NCBI GenBank assembly: GCA_017937485.1
Contig: JAGBDN010000020.1
Span: forward strand, 58,140-122,139
Direction of reading: 5' to 3'
Origin: Thermoguttaceae bacterium
GTDB lineage: Bacteria; Planctomycetota; Planctomycetia; Pirellulales; Thermoguttaceae
Length of the DNA stretch: 64,000 nucleotides
Numbering within the stretch: the stretch's first letter is position 1; each line of letters starts with the position of its first letter. The notes under the pieces were generated by a model, which saw only the letters and a program-made list of their open reading frames with translations, ran no database searches and was not told where the DNA came from. Of the stretch, positions 9,851 to 18,929 are shown piece by piece. Made by a program: the position numbers and the translations under genes.

Positions 9851-10810
9851 TTAAGCGGTAATCCCGCGCGTCAGCGTCATAAACGCCGTTTCGAGGTTCA
9901 CTTCCTCTTCGCGGAAAGAGCGAATCCGGAAGCCGCGTTCGATCAGCCGCGTTAGGAGCGCGGAGTAATCGTCGAGCCCCTTCCCTTTTTCGATCAAGAC
10001 CCGAAGCGCGTCGTTTTTCGTCTTCTCGACCGACTCGACGACCGCGTCGTCGGTCAGGAACTTCGCGCACTCGTCGATTTTCTTCCCGAAATTTTCGTCT
10101 TTCGGCTCCGCCAACTCGACCAAAACGACGACTTGGTCGCGAACGCGCTTCATCACGTCTTCGACGCGGGCGTCGACGAGGAGTTCGCCGCGCTCGATAA
10201 TCCCGACTTTATTGCAGACGTCGGCCAACTCCGGGAGAATATGGCTCGACACCATAATCGTTTTGCCGCGACCGCCCAAACGTTTCAGCAACTCGCGAAT
10301 TTCGATGCGAGCGCGCGGGTCGAGGCCGCTGGCCGGTTCGTCGAGGAGCAAAACTTGCGGGTCGTGCAACAAGACGCGCGCCAACCCGAGCCGTTGCGTC
10401 ATCCCGCGGCTAAGGCTCGTAACCAACGCTTCCCGCTTGTAGCCCAAGTCGACAAGTTCGAGAACTTCGTTGCAAATTTTCCGACGCGCTTCGCCCCGCA
10501 CTCGGTACGCCGCCGCGAAAAACTCGAGGTACTCGATGACCTTCATGTCGTCGTAAACGCCAAAAAAGTCGGGCATAAAACCGATCAAACGGCGGATTTC
10601 CTTCGGTTTCGTATAAATCGACAATCCGCAAACATACGCTTCGCCGTAAGTCGGTTGCAGAAGCGTCGCGAGCATCTTCATTGTCGTCGTTTTGCCGGAA
10701 CCGTTCGGGCCGATGAAGCCGAAAAGGTCGCCTTCGTTCAACTCGAGCGTTAAATTTTTCAACGCGAAAAGTTTTCCGTATTGCTTCGTTAAGTCTTCGG
10801 TTTTAATCAT
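9851..10810 (-). CDS. ABC transporter ATP-binding protein (ABC-2 type)
   Basis: A 319-residue ATPase subunit with Walker A GPNGSGKTT at 34-42, signature LSRGM at 133-137, Walker B LLLDEP followed by ASGLDPRARIE, and switch-region ILPELADVC. The extended C-terminal region beyond residue 230 is usual for ABC-2 exporters of the CcmA/GldA class. It starts at the ATG ending at 10810. The gene upstream (10901-13330) encodes a large envelope protein on the same strand with a 90-base gap, so the two are probably co-transcribed. No integral ABC-2 permease is seen beside it, so the substrate is unknown. Confidence 0.92.
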   Translation of the reverse strand: MIKTEDLTKQYGKLFALKNLTLELNEGDLFGFIGPNGSGKTTTMKMLATLLQPTYGEAYVCGLSIYTKPKEIRRLIGFMPDFFGVYDDMKVIEYLEFFAAAYRVRGEARRKICNEVLELVDLGYKREALVTSLSRGMTQRLGLARVLLHDPQVLLLDEPASGLDPRARIEIRELLKRLGGRGKTIMVSSHILPELADVCNKVGIIERGELLVDARVEDVMKRVRDQVVVLVELAEPKDENFGKKIDECAKFLTDDAVVESVEKTKNDALRVLIEKGKGLDDYSALLTRLIERGFRIRSFREEEVNLETAFMTLTRGITA

Positions 10811-10900
10811 CGAACGCGGCCCAATTTCTTTCTTATTTCGCTCGCCCTTTTGACGCGACGTTTTTCTTTTTTATTTAATATTCTTTTCGACGTTTGCGCG

Positions 10901-13330
10901 TTACCGCTTTTCGCCCGGCGCGGCGCCCCGACGCAACGGCAACACCAAGCGAACGGCGACCGTTCGTTTCGACGGCGAAACGTCGGTTCCGTCCCCGGTC
11001 GACCTCGCGACGGACGGCTCCGTCTCTTCGCTCGATCCGAACAAACCGAACTTTTCAACGGCGATTTCCGCGTCCGTTTTCCCTTTCGCGCCTCCTTTTT
11101 GCGGCTTCGTTCCGTCTTCGAGCGGACGATATTTTTCGGCTTCCGGGTCGACGATCGTTCCGTAAACGACGGCGCGTCCGCAACGAATTAAGTCGCTGAG
11201 GTCGACGTCGCCTTGAAGTCTCTTTTCAAGCCCGTAAGTATCGAACCCTCCGCCGAGATCGTAAAAGGACGCGGCGCGCAAAATATACGGAACGCGGCGC
11301 GAACCGGCGTTGTAGTCGGTCGAATTCCAACGTTCGGCGCGTTCGGTCGGAACCGAACTTCGATGTTCGTTAAGAACGCGGCGCGGTTCAAGCCGAATCG
11401 CGGAGCGCTCGAGTTTCGTTTCGCCCGGCGCGAGCGTCCCCAACGAATACGCCCCGCCCGCGTAAAGAACGAACGCCGAATAAATCGGAACGTCGAACGG
11501 ATTAACGATCGTTCCGCGCAACCCAAGCCCGTCGTCGTAAAGATCGCCGCGCGGCAATTCGGCCAAGCGCCCCGTCCAACGTCCGACGAAACTTTTACTC
11601 GAACGCGCTAAAAACGGGACGTCTCGCAAACTCGCCGTCGAATCGGCGGCCGCGTCGCCCGAATAAGCGACGTCCCAAACGCGCGGCGTAAAAGTTTGTT
11701 GTTCCGCTCCGCCGACTCCGTCTCCGGAAAGCGTCAACGGCGTCAGCGTCGCCGACGGCGCGTCGATAAATTTCGCGTCTTTCCCAAACGCCGACGCGGC
11801 GCCCGGCGCGAACGTCAGATCGCGCCGCCCGTCTTGCGCCGAGTAAAGTCCGAGCCAAGAAACGTCGCGGACGACGCCGCTTTCAACGTCGACGTCGATC
11901 AAATCGATTTGATTCAAACGCGGTTCGTTCGTTCGCGTCGCGCTCGTCGTCCAAACGGCCAACGCGCCGAACAAAAGAACGAACGCCGGAAACGTCGCCC
12001 AAGTCGTCGACGGTCGCTTGAACGCTTTTTTCGCCAAAAACCAATCGAGCGGGCCGACGGCCAACAAATAAACGAACGCTAAAATCAACGCCAACGCGAA
12101 AGACGGCGCGGCGACGCCTTCGAAAACGTCGTTCGCGCTCCTCAACTGTCCGGAAATATCGCGATACCCGCGTTTAACGTAAACCGGCGCGTCGGCGGCG
12201 GTCGCCGTTCCGGTCGACTCGGCGCCCAAAATCTTCGCCCAAAGAACGCCGCGTCCCGTCCAATTCGAGAACGGCGGAGTCGCCAAATCGGAAGCGAAAA
12301 ACGCGACCGTCCCCAAACCGACCGGACGTTCGACAAAAAGGGGCGTTTCCGCCTCTTGCATTCCGACGAGCGCGTTCGGCTTCAATTCGGAAACGACGGG
12401 AACGCGCAGATAAGGCGACGACTTCGTTCCGGTCATCGCAAGGTTTTTAACGCCTTCCAAATTGGCCAAAAGCGAGTTGACGACGCGAAACTCGTGCGCC
12501 TCGTCGGCGACCTTCGCGCCCGGCGAAAACGAGAAAAACGCGCCGTTTTCTTTCAACAACGAAACCGAATCCGCTCCGGCGAGCAAAACGACGTCGCCGC
12601 CCCGCTCAAGCCAACCTTCGATCGCGAGAACGCGAGCGTCCGTCGAGCTAACGCCCGCAAAATTCTCCGGTTTCGCAGTCGTCAAAATCAACCGCTCGAC
12701 CGCTTCGTAAGAACGCCGATCGGTCGGCGCGGAGTCGAGCGAATCGAGTTGAACGACCGTCGGGCGGCGCGCTTCGCTCCAACGCAACGTCGAAAACGCT
12801 TCGTCGAGCCCAATATCTCCTTCGCCGACAACAAGATAAATCGATTTCGACGCGGGCGCCGGCGCGGTGAAAACGGTCGCGGAATCGGCGGAACGCGGGC
12901 CCGGCTTGAACGTTTGCTCGACCGCCGCGCCGTTCGCGCCGACGCAACGCAACGTCAACGCGGCGTTGGCTTTAGGCAAAACGACCGAAAATTCGGCGCG
13001 ACCGGCGACGTTTTCTTCGGCGGTCGGCGTTTTCGCGACGACGAAAGGCGTTCCGTCGGAATCGAGCGTTTCCAACTCGACGCGCGCGGCCTCCCCTTTC
13101 CAAAACGCGACGACCCGCGTCTGAAAACCGTTTTTATAAACGCCGTTGAGACCGACGTTAACGGCCGACGCTTCCAAAACGCCCGACGCGTCGTCCTCCG
13201 CGCCCAACGCCGAAAAAGCGCCGGCGACCGTCAAAAGCGCCGCGAACAACGTCGCGAAAACTCGCGTCGTCGCGCGACGCCGCCAATTCGCGTCCGTTAA
13301 GGTTTCGTTGCCGTTCGTTCGTCGCCTCAT
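10901..13330 (-). CDS. Large envelope protein with glutamine-amidotransferase-like region, ABC-associated
   Basis: An 809-residue protein with an N-terminal hydrophobic signal or anchor after an Arg-rich start (about 24-43), a long extracytoplasmic part, and two membrane helices in the middle (about 408-432 and 440-462). A stretch around 200-330 (WLERGGDVVLLAGADS, then PVGLGTVAFFASDL) resembles the class I amidotransferase-like fold found in planctomycete proteins encoded beside ABC-2 ATPases; that is an inference from pattern. The C-terminal third is again extracytoplasmic. AGGA precedes the ATG. It is likely the partner of the ATPase downstream, perhaps comparable to GldG-type subunits, but no export role is proven. 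Confidence 0.7.
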   Translation of the reverse strand: MRRRTNGNETLTDANWRRRATTRVFATLFAALLTVAGAFSALGAEDDASGVLEASAVNVGLNGVYKNGFQTRVVAFWKGEAARVELETLDSDGTPFVVAKTPTAEENVAGRAEFSVVLPKANAALTLRCVGANGAAVEQTFKPGPRSADSATVFTAPAPASKSIYLVVGEGDIGLDEAFSTLRWSEARRPTVVQLDSLDSAPTDRRSYEAVERLILTTAKPENFAGVSSTDARVLAIEGWLERGGDVVLLAGADSVSLLKENGAFFSFSPGAKVADEAHEFRVVNSLLANLEGVKNLAMTGTKSSPYLRVPVVSELKPNALVGMQEAETPLFVERPVGLGTVAFFASDLATPPFSNWTGRGVLWAKILGAESTGTATAADAPVYVKRGYRDISGQLRSANDVFEGVAAPSFALALILAFVYLLAVGPLDWFLAKKAFKRPSTTWATFPAFVLLFGALAVWTTSATRTNEPRLNQIDLIDVDVESGVVRDVSWLGLYSAQDGRRDLTFAPGAASAFGKDAKFIDAPSATLTPLTLSGDGVGGAEQQTFTPRVWDVAYSGDAAADSTASLRDVPFLARSSKSFVGRWTGRLAELPRGDLYDDGLGLRGTIVNPFDVPIYSAFVLYAGGAYSLGTLAPGETKLERSAIRLEPRRVLNEHRSSVPTERAERWNSTDYNAGSRRVPYILRAASFYDLGGGFDTYGLEKRLQGDVDLSDLIRCGRAVVYGTIVDPEAEKYRPLEDGTKPQKGGAKGKTDAEIAVEKFGLFGSSEETEPSVARSTGDGTDVSPSKRTVAVRLVLPLRRGAAPGEKR

Positions 13331-13413
13331 TTTTTCCTCGCTCGTCGTTTCGCCGTCGCCTATCGCCCAACGTCTTTACATTCAACAGGTTGCCGCTCGC
13401 TTTGCGCGCGCCG

Positions 13414-13764
13414 TCAAGGTTTTTCCGAGTCGGGACATTCGCAAACAAGTTTGCCGCATCCCGGACAACCGGTTCCGTATTTATCGGCCAACGCTTTGTT
13501 TAAGTCGACGTCGACAACGTTCGCAATCGTCGTCAGCCAAGCGAAAACGTCCGCAAACTCTTCTTCGCGCTCTTTTTGCGTTCCGTCGCGCAACGCGGTC
13601 GAAAGTTCGCCGACTTCCTCCATCAACCACATAAAAGTGCCGGCGACGCCGCGTTCGCGGTCTTTTTCGACGTACATTTTACGAATCAACGCTTGAAAGT
13701 CGGGAATGGAAAGTTCTTTCGTCGACGCGACCGGCGCGTCGTTTTTCGCTTCTTGATTTTGCAT
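13414..13764 (-). CDS. MazG-like nucleotide pyrophosphohydrolase with Cys-rich end
   Basis: A 116-residue all-alpha NTP-PPase that hydrolyses (d)NTPs to the monophosphate and pyrophosphate. The metal-binding pattern is intact: E49, E50 and E53 in EEVGE, and E69 with D72 in EEEFADVFAW. After the fold, a short tail holds C100, C103, C108 and C110 in GCPGCGKLVCEC, a likely zinc knuckle not present in standard MazG or iMazG. A TATAAT-type promoter lies 120 bases upstream, so this gene may begin the transcript running through 10901-13330 and the ABC ATPase; the gap to the next gene is 83 bases. Confidence 0.9.
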   Translation of the reverse strand: MQNQEAKNDAPVASTKELSIPDFQALIRKMYVEKDRERGVAGTFMWLMEEVGELSTALRDGTQKEREEEFADVFAWLTTIANVVDVDLNKALADKYGTGCPGCGKLVCECPDSEKP

Positions 13765-13883
13765 CGTTCGTCGCTTCTTTCGAATCGATTACCGTTTTAA
13801 TCTTTTTATTTCAACGTCTTAACGTTTTTTATTCGTCAAAATTTCAAGAGCGGCTCGACTTCGGTCGGCTCGCCCCCGCTTTT

Positions 13884-13911
13884 ATTATACCGCAAAGCGA
13901 ACGGTTCGCAA
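13884..13911 (-). promoter_or_regulatory. Putative promoter upstream of the mazG-like gene
   Basis: On the minus strand TTGCGA (13906-13911) and TATAAT (13884-13889) are spaced by 16 bases, just past the apbE stop codon. It would drive the MazG-envelope protein-ABC ATPase block. Confidence 0.5.
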
Positions 13912-13925
13912 GCGCCGCGTCCCGT

Positions 13926-15062
13926 TCAACGCGTTTTCGCGACGTCGGCGAACCCCGGCGTCGCGAAAACGTCGATTTTTTCGGCGGTAAAAGGCGGTTC
14001 CGCGTCGTCTTTGACGCGATAAAGAATCGTTTCGAGCGTTGCGAAACGCCCTTGCGCTCCCGCTTCCTCCGCGCCGACGTTTTTCAAACGTTCGAGCAAT
14101 TTCGGCGTTTCGTCGAGCCCTAAAACGCAAACGGCGCTCGCCAACGCGTCGGCGGCGGTCGCGTCGGCGGCGATTACCGTCGCGACGCAACGTCGTGTCA
14201 ACGGTTCGCCGGTTCGCGGGTCGATAATGTGCGAATATCGAACGCCGTCGAGTTCCAAATAGCGGTTCGCGTCCCCCGACGACGCGATCCCGACGTTCGC
14301 CAGCGTTCGGTAAAACGCCGGTTCTCCGTCCTTTACGAGTCCGGCGATTCCGATCGTCCAACCGTCTTTTCCGGGCGGCGCGGCGCCCAAACGCAAATCT
14401 CCGCCCGCGTCGACCAACGCCGATTCGATTCCGAACGTCTTCAACGTCGCCAAGGCTTCGTCGAGCGCGAATCCTTTTGCGATTCCGCCGACGTCGAAGC
14501 GGACGCCCGGCGCGGTTTCGACGCCCGCGTCGGTTAGTTTCCAACCGTCGAGCCCGACCGTTTTTTTCGCCGCGTCGAGGATCTTTTCCGGCGGACGTTC
14601 GTTGAAGTAACGGCTTCGTCTCCAAAGTTTTACGACGGGACTAACGGTCGCGTCGAAAGCGCCGTCGGTCAAAACGCAAAAGCGCCGCGACTCTTCCAGC
14701 GTTCGGCGCAAATCGACGCTAATCGCGACCGGAGCGCCGTCTTTTCCCGATTCGCGACACGCGCGAACGATTTCGCTTTCCGAGTCGTAATCGGAAAGCG
14801 CGGCGTTGAGTTCGTCGAAACGCTTCCAAACGGCGGTCGCGGCGGCGTTTGCCGTTTCCGCGTCCGGCGCGTGCATAATGATTCGCGCCGGAATCCCCAT
14901 TTTCTTTTCGGCGAACTCAAACCGTTTCCATTCGGCGTTTTGCGAGCCGTTCTCCGCCGTTTTCGCGTTGTACGTCGGCTCGGTCGCGCCCGCGATCGCC
15001 GACGTTATCCCGACTCCCGTCGCGACGCCGCAAAGCGCGCTTATAAACGTCCGTCTTTTCAT
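13926..15062 (-). CDS. apbE: FAD:protein FMN transferase (ApbE)
   Basis: Transfers FMN from FAD to Thr residues of exported flavoproteins such as Nqr and Rnf subunits. The 378-residue protein has an N-terminal Arg-Arg signal (MKRRTFISALCG then a hydrophobic stretch), suggesting Tat-type or Sec export. The ApbE core shows VDLRRTLEES, a FDVGGIAKGFALDEAL segment, DAGGDLRLG, and the metal and flavin site HIIDPRTGEPL. The C-terminal extension beyond residue 345 is slightly longer than usual. It lies just downstream of dnaN (18 bases) on the same strand, so the two may share a transcript. No Rnf or Nqr gene is in the window. Confidence 0.93.
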   Translation of the reverse strand: MKRRTFISALCGVATGVGITSAIAGATEPTYNAKTAENGSQNAEWKRFEFAEKKMGIPARIIMHAPDAETANAAATAVWKRFDELNAALSDYDSESEIVRACRESGKDGAPVAISVDLRRTLEESRRFCVLTDGAFDATVSPVVKLWRRSRYFNERPPEKILDAAKKTVGLDGWKLTDAGVETAPGVRFDVGGIAKGFALDEALATLKTFGIESALVDAGGDLRLGAAPPGKDGWTIGIAGLVKDGEPAFYRTLANVGIASSGDANRYLELDGVRYSHIIDPRTGEPLTRRCVATVIAADATAADALASAVCVLGLDETPKLLERLKNVGAEEAGAQGRFATLETILYRVKDDAEPPFTAEKIDVFATPGFADVAKTR

Positions 15063-15080
15063 CGCGCAACTTTCCCGCTT

Positions 15081-16187
15081 TTAGGTCAACGGCATAATGA
15101 CGTAAGAATAGCCGTCGGAAGTCTCGAAAAGAGCCGGTTTATCCGCAAGGAAATAGAACGAAACCGTTTCTTCCGGCGCGAGGCACCGCAGGAAATCGTT
15201 CAAAAACTTCGAGTCGAGACGCAACGCCGTTTTTTCGTCGTCGTAAGAAATCGGAATTTGAACGCTCGATTCGCCGATTTCCTCGCCCGCCGCCGCGACG
15301 ACGACCTTGCCCGGTTCGAAATTGAGCCAAACGCCCGGTTTCTTTTCCGACGCGACAATTTCCGCTTGCCGAACTGCCGACGCGAGCGGGCCCGCGATAA
15401 AATCGACCTTTTTACGCCCGCTTTTATCCGGGAAAATCGCGCGCCAGTTCGGAAAACGCCCGTCGATCAAGGTGCTCGAAACGACAAACGAGCCGATCTT
15501 GATCAACGCTTGTCCTTCGTTGACCGCGACCAACGCTTCGTCGACGTCGCCGAAAGCGCGTTCGAGCAAATTCAGCGTTCGCGGCGGGAAAATCGTTTTG
15601 TTTTCCGATTCGTGTTCGCCGACCGCTTCCGCGACGCCCTCTTGGAACGCCAACCGCCGACCGTCCGTCGCGACCGCCGAAACGCGGTCGGCGACAAAGT
15701 TCATCAAAACGCCGCCCAAAGCGTAATGCGAATTTTCCGCGTCGATTGCGAAGGTCGTGCGACGAATCATTTCGCCGAACACTTTCGTCGGAATCTTGTG
15801 ATACGCTTCCGCGTTAAACGAAGCGACCGGCGGAAAATCGCTGGCTTCGCAAGTGGTGAGTTGATAACGAAAGTTTTCGCCGGTAACGGTTAACGACGTG
15901 CCCTCCGCTTCGATAACCGCTTCTTCCGAAGTGGTTTCGGCAAGGATTTTGCGCAACAGCTTCGCCGGAAGGATAACGTCGCCCGTTTCTTCGACGGTTA
16001 TCGCGTCTCCCGTCGCTATTTCAACGCGAGCGCCGACGTCGCCGTCGGTCGCCATTAAAAGAACGCTCGACTCGACCGCCGACAATTTCACGTTTTGCAA
16101 CGCCGGACGAACGTCGCGCGTCGCGACAAAAGACGCGGTTAACGAAAAAAGCGGTAAAAACTTATCGCGACGGCAACGAATCTTCAT
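15081..16187 (-). CDS. dnaN: DNA polymerase III beta subunit (sliding clamp)
   Basis: Ring-shaped clamp that tethers the replicative polymerase to DNA. The 368 residues match the family and show its three-domain pattern: LLMATDGDVGARVEI in domain 1, ALGGVLMNF then AVATDGRRLAF in domain 2, and a C terminus ending YSYVIMPLT, close to the standard Y-x-MPMRL ending that forms the clamp-binding pocket. The start is the ATG ending at 16187. Directly upstream lies a 600-base AT-rich non-coding region where nucleotide skew flips. dnaN beside an origin is a common bacterial arrangement, although dnaA is not in this window. Confidence 0.97.
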   Translation of the reverse strand: MKIRCRRDKFLPLFSLTASFVATRDVRPALQNVKLSAVESSVLLMATDGDVGARVEIATGDAITVEETGDVILPAKLLRKILAETTSEEAVIEAEGTSLTVTGENFRYQLTTCEASDFPPVASFNAEAYHKIPTKVFGEMIRRTTFAIDAENSHYALGGVLMNFVADRVSAVATDGRRLAFQEGVAEAVGEHESENKTIFPPRTLNLLERAFGDVDEALVAVNEGQALIKIGSFVVSSTLIDGRFPNWRAIFPDKSGRKKVDFIAGPLASAVRQAEIVASEKKPGVWLNFEPGKVVVAAAGEEIGESSVQIPISYDDEKTALRLDSKFLNDFLRCLAPEETVSFYFLADKPALFETSDGYSYVIMPLT

Positions 16188-16801
16188 AAAAATCCTCTTT
16201 GATTTTTCAAGGCAATGTTAAACGCGACGGCGGCGTCCGACGCGCCGCAATAAAAACAAGAACGCGTATCTTTCTTATCGTCCTTTTTAATTCTCTTCTT
16301 TGCAAGAAAAAGAAACAAGAGTCTTCCCGTTAAATAACACGGGTAATAAAACGGTAAATACGCCATATAAAACAGTCGAGACGGGACAAGAACGAGTAAA
16401 AGCAATAATAAATATAATAAAAATATAGTAGTAATAATAGAGATTTTTAAAAATATGTAAGCAAGTTATAACAAACAAATGCAATTAGTTGAAAAACCGG
16501 TAATTGCGATTTATACTAGACTGTGGGAAATAAGAAACTAAGCTGTTTAAGGTGTGTAAGATGTAAAAAGATGTTTGAATAAAAATAAGAAATAAAAATA
16601 AATAAAAAATTAACTGAAAAATTTAAATAACAAACAGCGTCAGTTTGCTGACATTTAATACACTGAAAAACGGGACTGCTTTACCGTGGAAAATTTAGAA
16701 ACAGGGGCTAAAAAGTCAAGGAGTAAGAGGATTGGCGAACAAGGCTCGGGCTCGACCGTAATGAAAAAAAGAAGACGCGACCGCGGCGTTCAACGTATGC
16801 G
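16188..16801. other. Candidate chromosomal replication origin (oriC)
   Basis: A 600-base AT-rich non-coding stretch beside dnaN; 16380-16640 is the richest part. Left of it the plus strand is C-richer (bases 15301-15420: 41 C, 29 G); right of it the plus strand is G-richer even inside minus-strand genes (16861-16920: 12 C, 21 G; 60301-60360: 17 C, 25 G). Small hairpins lie at 16326-16343 and 16639-16652. No perfect DnaA box was found; tgtgggaaa near 16522 and cgtggaaaa near 16685 each differ at two positions from TTATCCACA or its complement. dnaA is not adjacent. Confidence 0.65.
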
Positions 16802-17458
16802 TTAACGAAGTTCCGCGGGGGCTAGTAAGCGCGGTTCGCCGGTTGCCGCGTTGAGCGCAAAACGCTTCGTTTCGCGTTCGGCGGCAACTTGAACAAGGAG
16901 TTCGTCGTTGGGAAGGGGTTGAATATCGTCGACAAAAACGAGAGCGCGTTTGTCGCAAGAAGGAAAAAAGGGCGCGAAGTCTTGGGCGCGACGTTTCCAG
17001 ACTAAACGCCCTTGCGCGTTAGGGTCGAGCGCGATCAGGAGATTGTCTTGGCGAAAATTGGCGGGGGCGGAGGAGAGCGCGCGTCGAGCGGAGACGTCGT
17101 TAAGGAAGAAATAAACGCGTCCAAATATTTCCGTCGCGGGAATCGTTGGAATGTCAAGTTTCGTAAGTTCTTTAACAGCGTTGGTTTTGGAATTGGAAAC
17201 GCGAAAAACGACTCCGTTTGGCGACCAAAGAGGCGCGTTGTCGACGAGCGACCAAGCTGAAACGACGCCGTGTCGTTTATCGACGAGCCAACGCGCGTTG
17301 GAACTAACGCGGAAAAATTGGTCGAGATTGTTTTGCGGGGTTTGCGACTTGGAGTAGCCGCTTGGCGGTTGGACACGATTTAACGTATCGGACGCGAGGT
17401 GGTTAAACGTCGATAATAAAGAGGTTGCGGCGACTAAACACGCGACGGGAAGTTTCAT
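16802..17458 (-). CDS. Secreted protein with beta-propeller-like repeats, unknown function
   Basis: A 218-residue protein with a short hydrophobic N terminus (MKLPVACLVAATSLLSTF) that may be a signal peptide. The body contains segments such as LLIALDPNAQGRLVWKRRA and RFALNAATGEPRLL, which look like blades of a PQQ-type beta-propeller, but only about three blades would fit. It could therefore be a fragment or a divergent family. It is separated from dnaN by the AT-rich region and lies 49 bases downstream of the membrane protein gene on the same strand, probably in one transcript. Confidence 0.6.
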   Translation of the reverse strand: MKLPVACLVAATSLLSTFNHLASDTLNRVQPPSGYSKSQTPQNNLDQFFRVSSNARWLVDKRHGVVSAWSLVDNAPLWSPNGVVFRVSNSKTNAVKELTKLDIPTIPATEIFGRVYFFLNDVSARRALSSAPANFRQDNLLIALDPNAQGRLVWKRRAQDFAPFFPSCDKRALVFVDDIQPLPNDELLVQVAAERETKRFALNAATGEPRLLAPAELR

Positions 17459-17507
17459 TATGGAAAAATTTAAGCGGCGTAGTGTTGTTGCAGTGTGAAG
17501 CGTAGTT

Positions 17508-18497
17508 TTAACCGCGTTGAGCGACGTTGTTTCGACGGCGCGTCGCGATGTAATAAATCGTTCCGAGGGCCGCGACGCATACGGCGGTCAACCGAAACGC
17601 GACCCCGATCGTCGCCCCGTAACCCGCGCTAAAAGAAGCGTTTGCGGCGTTGAAGAGCGGGTAAAGTTCGTCGAGAAAATATTCGAACGGGCCGGCGCTT
17701 AACGGGATGGTGGAACCGACGTTGGCGGAACAATAGAGAACAAAATGATCGACGAGCGACGGAACGTCTCGGTAAAGTCCCGCGGCTAAACAGTATAGCG
17801 AAATGGAAAAAAAAGAATGAACGACGAGCGTAACGGCGAAAGCGGCGAGCAACGTTTTTTTTCGAGCGCCATAAAGCAAAGCGGCGGTCGCGGCTTTTTG
17901 AAGAAGCGGCCCGATTGCCGGAAGCGAACCGGCGAGTTTCTCTCGGCGTCGTCGCGAACTCGGCGGAATAACGACAAAAAGTAAAAATATTGTGGAAATT
18001 AGGGTTAGCGCGACGAGTCCTTGCGTGGTGAAACGCGCCAACGGTTCGGGATTAGCGTAAAATCCGGACGCGAACGCGACGCATAGTCCTAGCGCGAACA
18101 TTGCGTAAAGTCCAAGAAAACGGTCGATTACAACGCTTGCGGCGGCGGATTCTGCGGAAATGGTCGTTTTTTTGGCGACTAAAATAATTTTGGTCGCGTC
18201 GCCGCCGACGACGCCCAACGGCGAAAGATTGAACGCAAACCCTAAAAAACCGAATCTTAAAGCGTCGACGAGCGAAAGCGGCGCGTCGAGCGCTTGAACT
18301 AACGCTCGCCAGCGGACGATCGTAATCGTCGTCGCGGCAAAATTGAATAGGAACCCAAGCACCAAAAGAAACGCGCCGCGAGCGTCGACGCGAAGCGCGG
18401 AAAAAGCCGAGCCGTGCAACGCGCGAGCGAACATAATGTAAAAAAGCGCGACGATAAGCGCCAATTTGGCGGCGGCGACGATGAATTTCTTGACCAT
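17508..18497 (-). CDS. Flippase-like membrane protein (LPG synthase TM / UPF0104 family)
   Basis: A 329-residue polytopic protein with about eight hydrophobic helices. The pattern RFGFLGFAFNLSPLGVVGGD and the later STIPLSAGPFEYF match the lysylphosphatidylglycerol synthase transmembrane family (AglD/UPF0104), members of which flip or synthesise lipids. No catalytic C-terminal LPG synthase domain is present, so this is the membrane domain alone. It ends in an Arg-rich tail. It heads a two-gene minus-strand block with 16802-17458, divergent from the microcompartment operon. The substrate is not predictable. Confidence 0.85.
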   Translation of the reverse strand: MVKKFIVAAAKLALIVALFYIMFARALHGSAFSALRVDARGAFLLVLGFLFNFAATTITIVRWRALVQALDAPLSLVDALRFGFLGFAFNLSPLGVVGGDATKIILVAKKTTISAESAAASVVIDRFLGLYAMFALGLCVAFASGFYANPEPLARFTTQGLVALTLISTIFLLFVVIPPSSRRRREKLAGSLPAIGPLLQKAATAALLYGARKKTLLAAFAVTLVVHSFFSISLYCLAAGLYRDVPSLVDHFVLYCSANVGSTIPLSAGPFEYFLDELYPLFNAANASFSAGYGATIGVAFRLTAVCVAALGTIYYIATRRRNNVAQRG

Positions 18498-18929
18498 AAA
18501 ACTAAGGACGACTTAACGTCGAAGCGGAGTTGCGGAGCGTTAGGGAAAAGCCGGTAAGGGCGGCGCGTTGTCTAGGAGCCGTCAACGCGTTTTCATTGTA
18601 AACAATAAGGAGCAACGCGCAAGTCCCGGGGAGGCGGCTAACGCGGACAATATCTTGAGTTTTTTTAAAGCGCTTCTTTAAAAAATAAAATTTTAGGTTA
18701 TAATAGGGAAGTTGGGAATCCTTTCGAGAATTTCCGCAAATAAAGAGAAAATAGAGAGTTTTTGACGTTTGCGCCGGTCGTTCCGTTCGGTAAAAAGGCG
18801 CGGCGTAAAAAAGACTCTTTAATCTTCGGCAACCGTTCGGACGAAAACGTTATCCGACCGGCGAGCGACGGCGAAGAGGTCGGCGACGCGGCGGACGGCG
18901 AAATAGATAATTTGGAGAGACGAGACAAA
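18498..18929. other. Divergent intergenic region upstream of the BMC operon
   Basis: About 430 bases separate the minus-strand membrane protein gene from pduL. It carries an AT-rich block at 18657-18695 with an inverted repeat (tttaaag/ctttaaa-like arms around 18664-18682) and a TATAAT at 18699-18704. The frame upstream of the pduL ATG stays open to 18762, but the encoded peptide is not like any PduL, so I treat it as leader. Confidence 0.5.
18699..18704 (+). promoter_or_regulatory. -10 element of the BMC operon
   Basis: TATAAT in the context ggTTATAATAGGG, about 225 bases upstream of the pduL start. No good -35 lies 16-18 bases upstream; the space is filled by A/T and a small inverted repeat, which could be a regulator site. 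The long leader leaves room for control. Confidence 0.5.

Noticed and set aside
16184..16484. Short hydrophobic frames in the AT-rich origin region
   Set aside because: Rich in Phe, Leu, Ile and Tyr because of AT content; no SD and codon use unlike the genome.
16500..16700. A cluster of DnaA boxes in the proposed origin
   Set aside because: Only sites with two mismatches were found (near 16522, 16552 and 16685), which is not above what AT-rich DNA gives; I rely on skew, dnaN and parS instead.
18762..18929. A longer start for PduL
   Set aside because: The frame is open, but the peptide is basic and unlike any PduL. The ATG at 18930 has an SD and begins the encapsulation helix.
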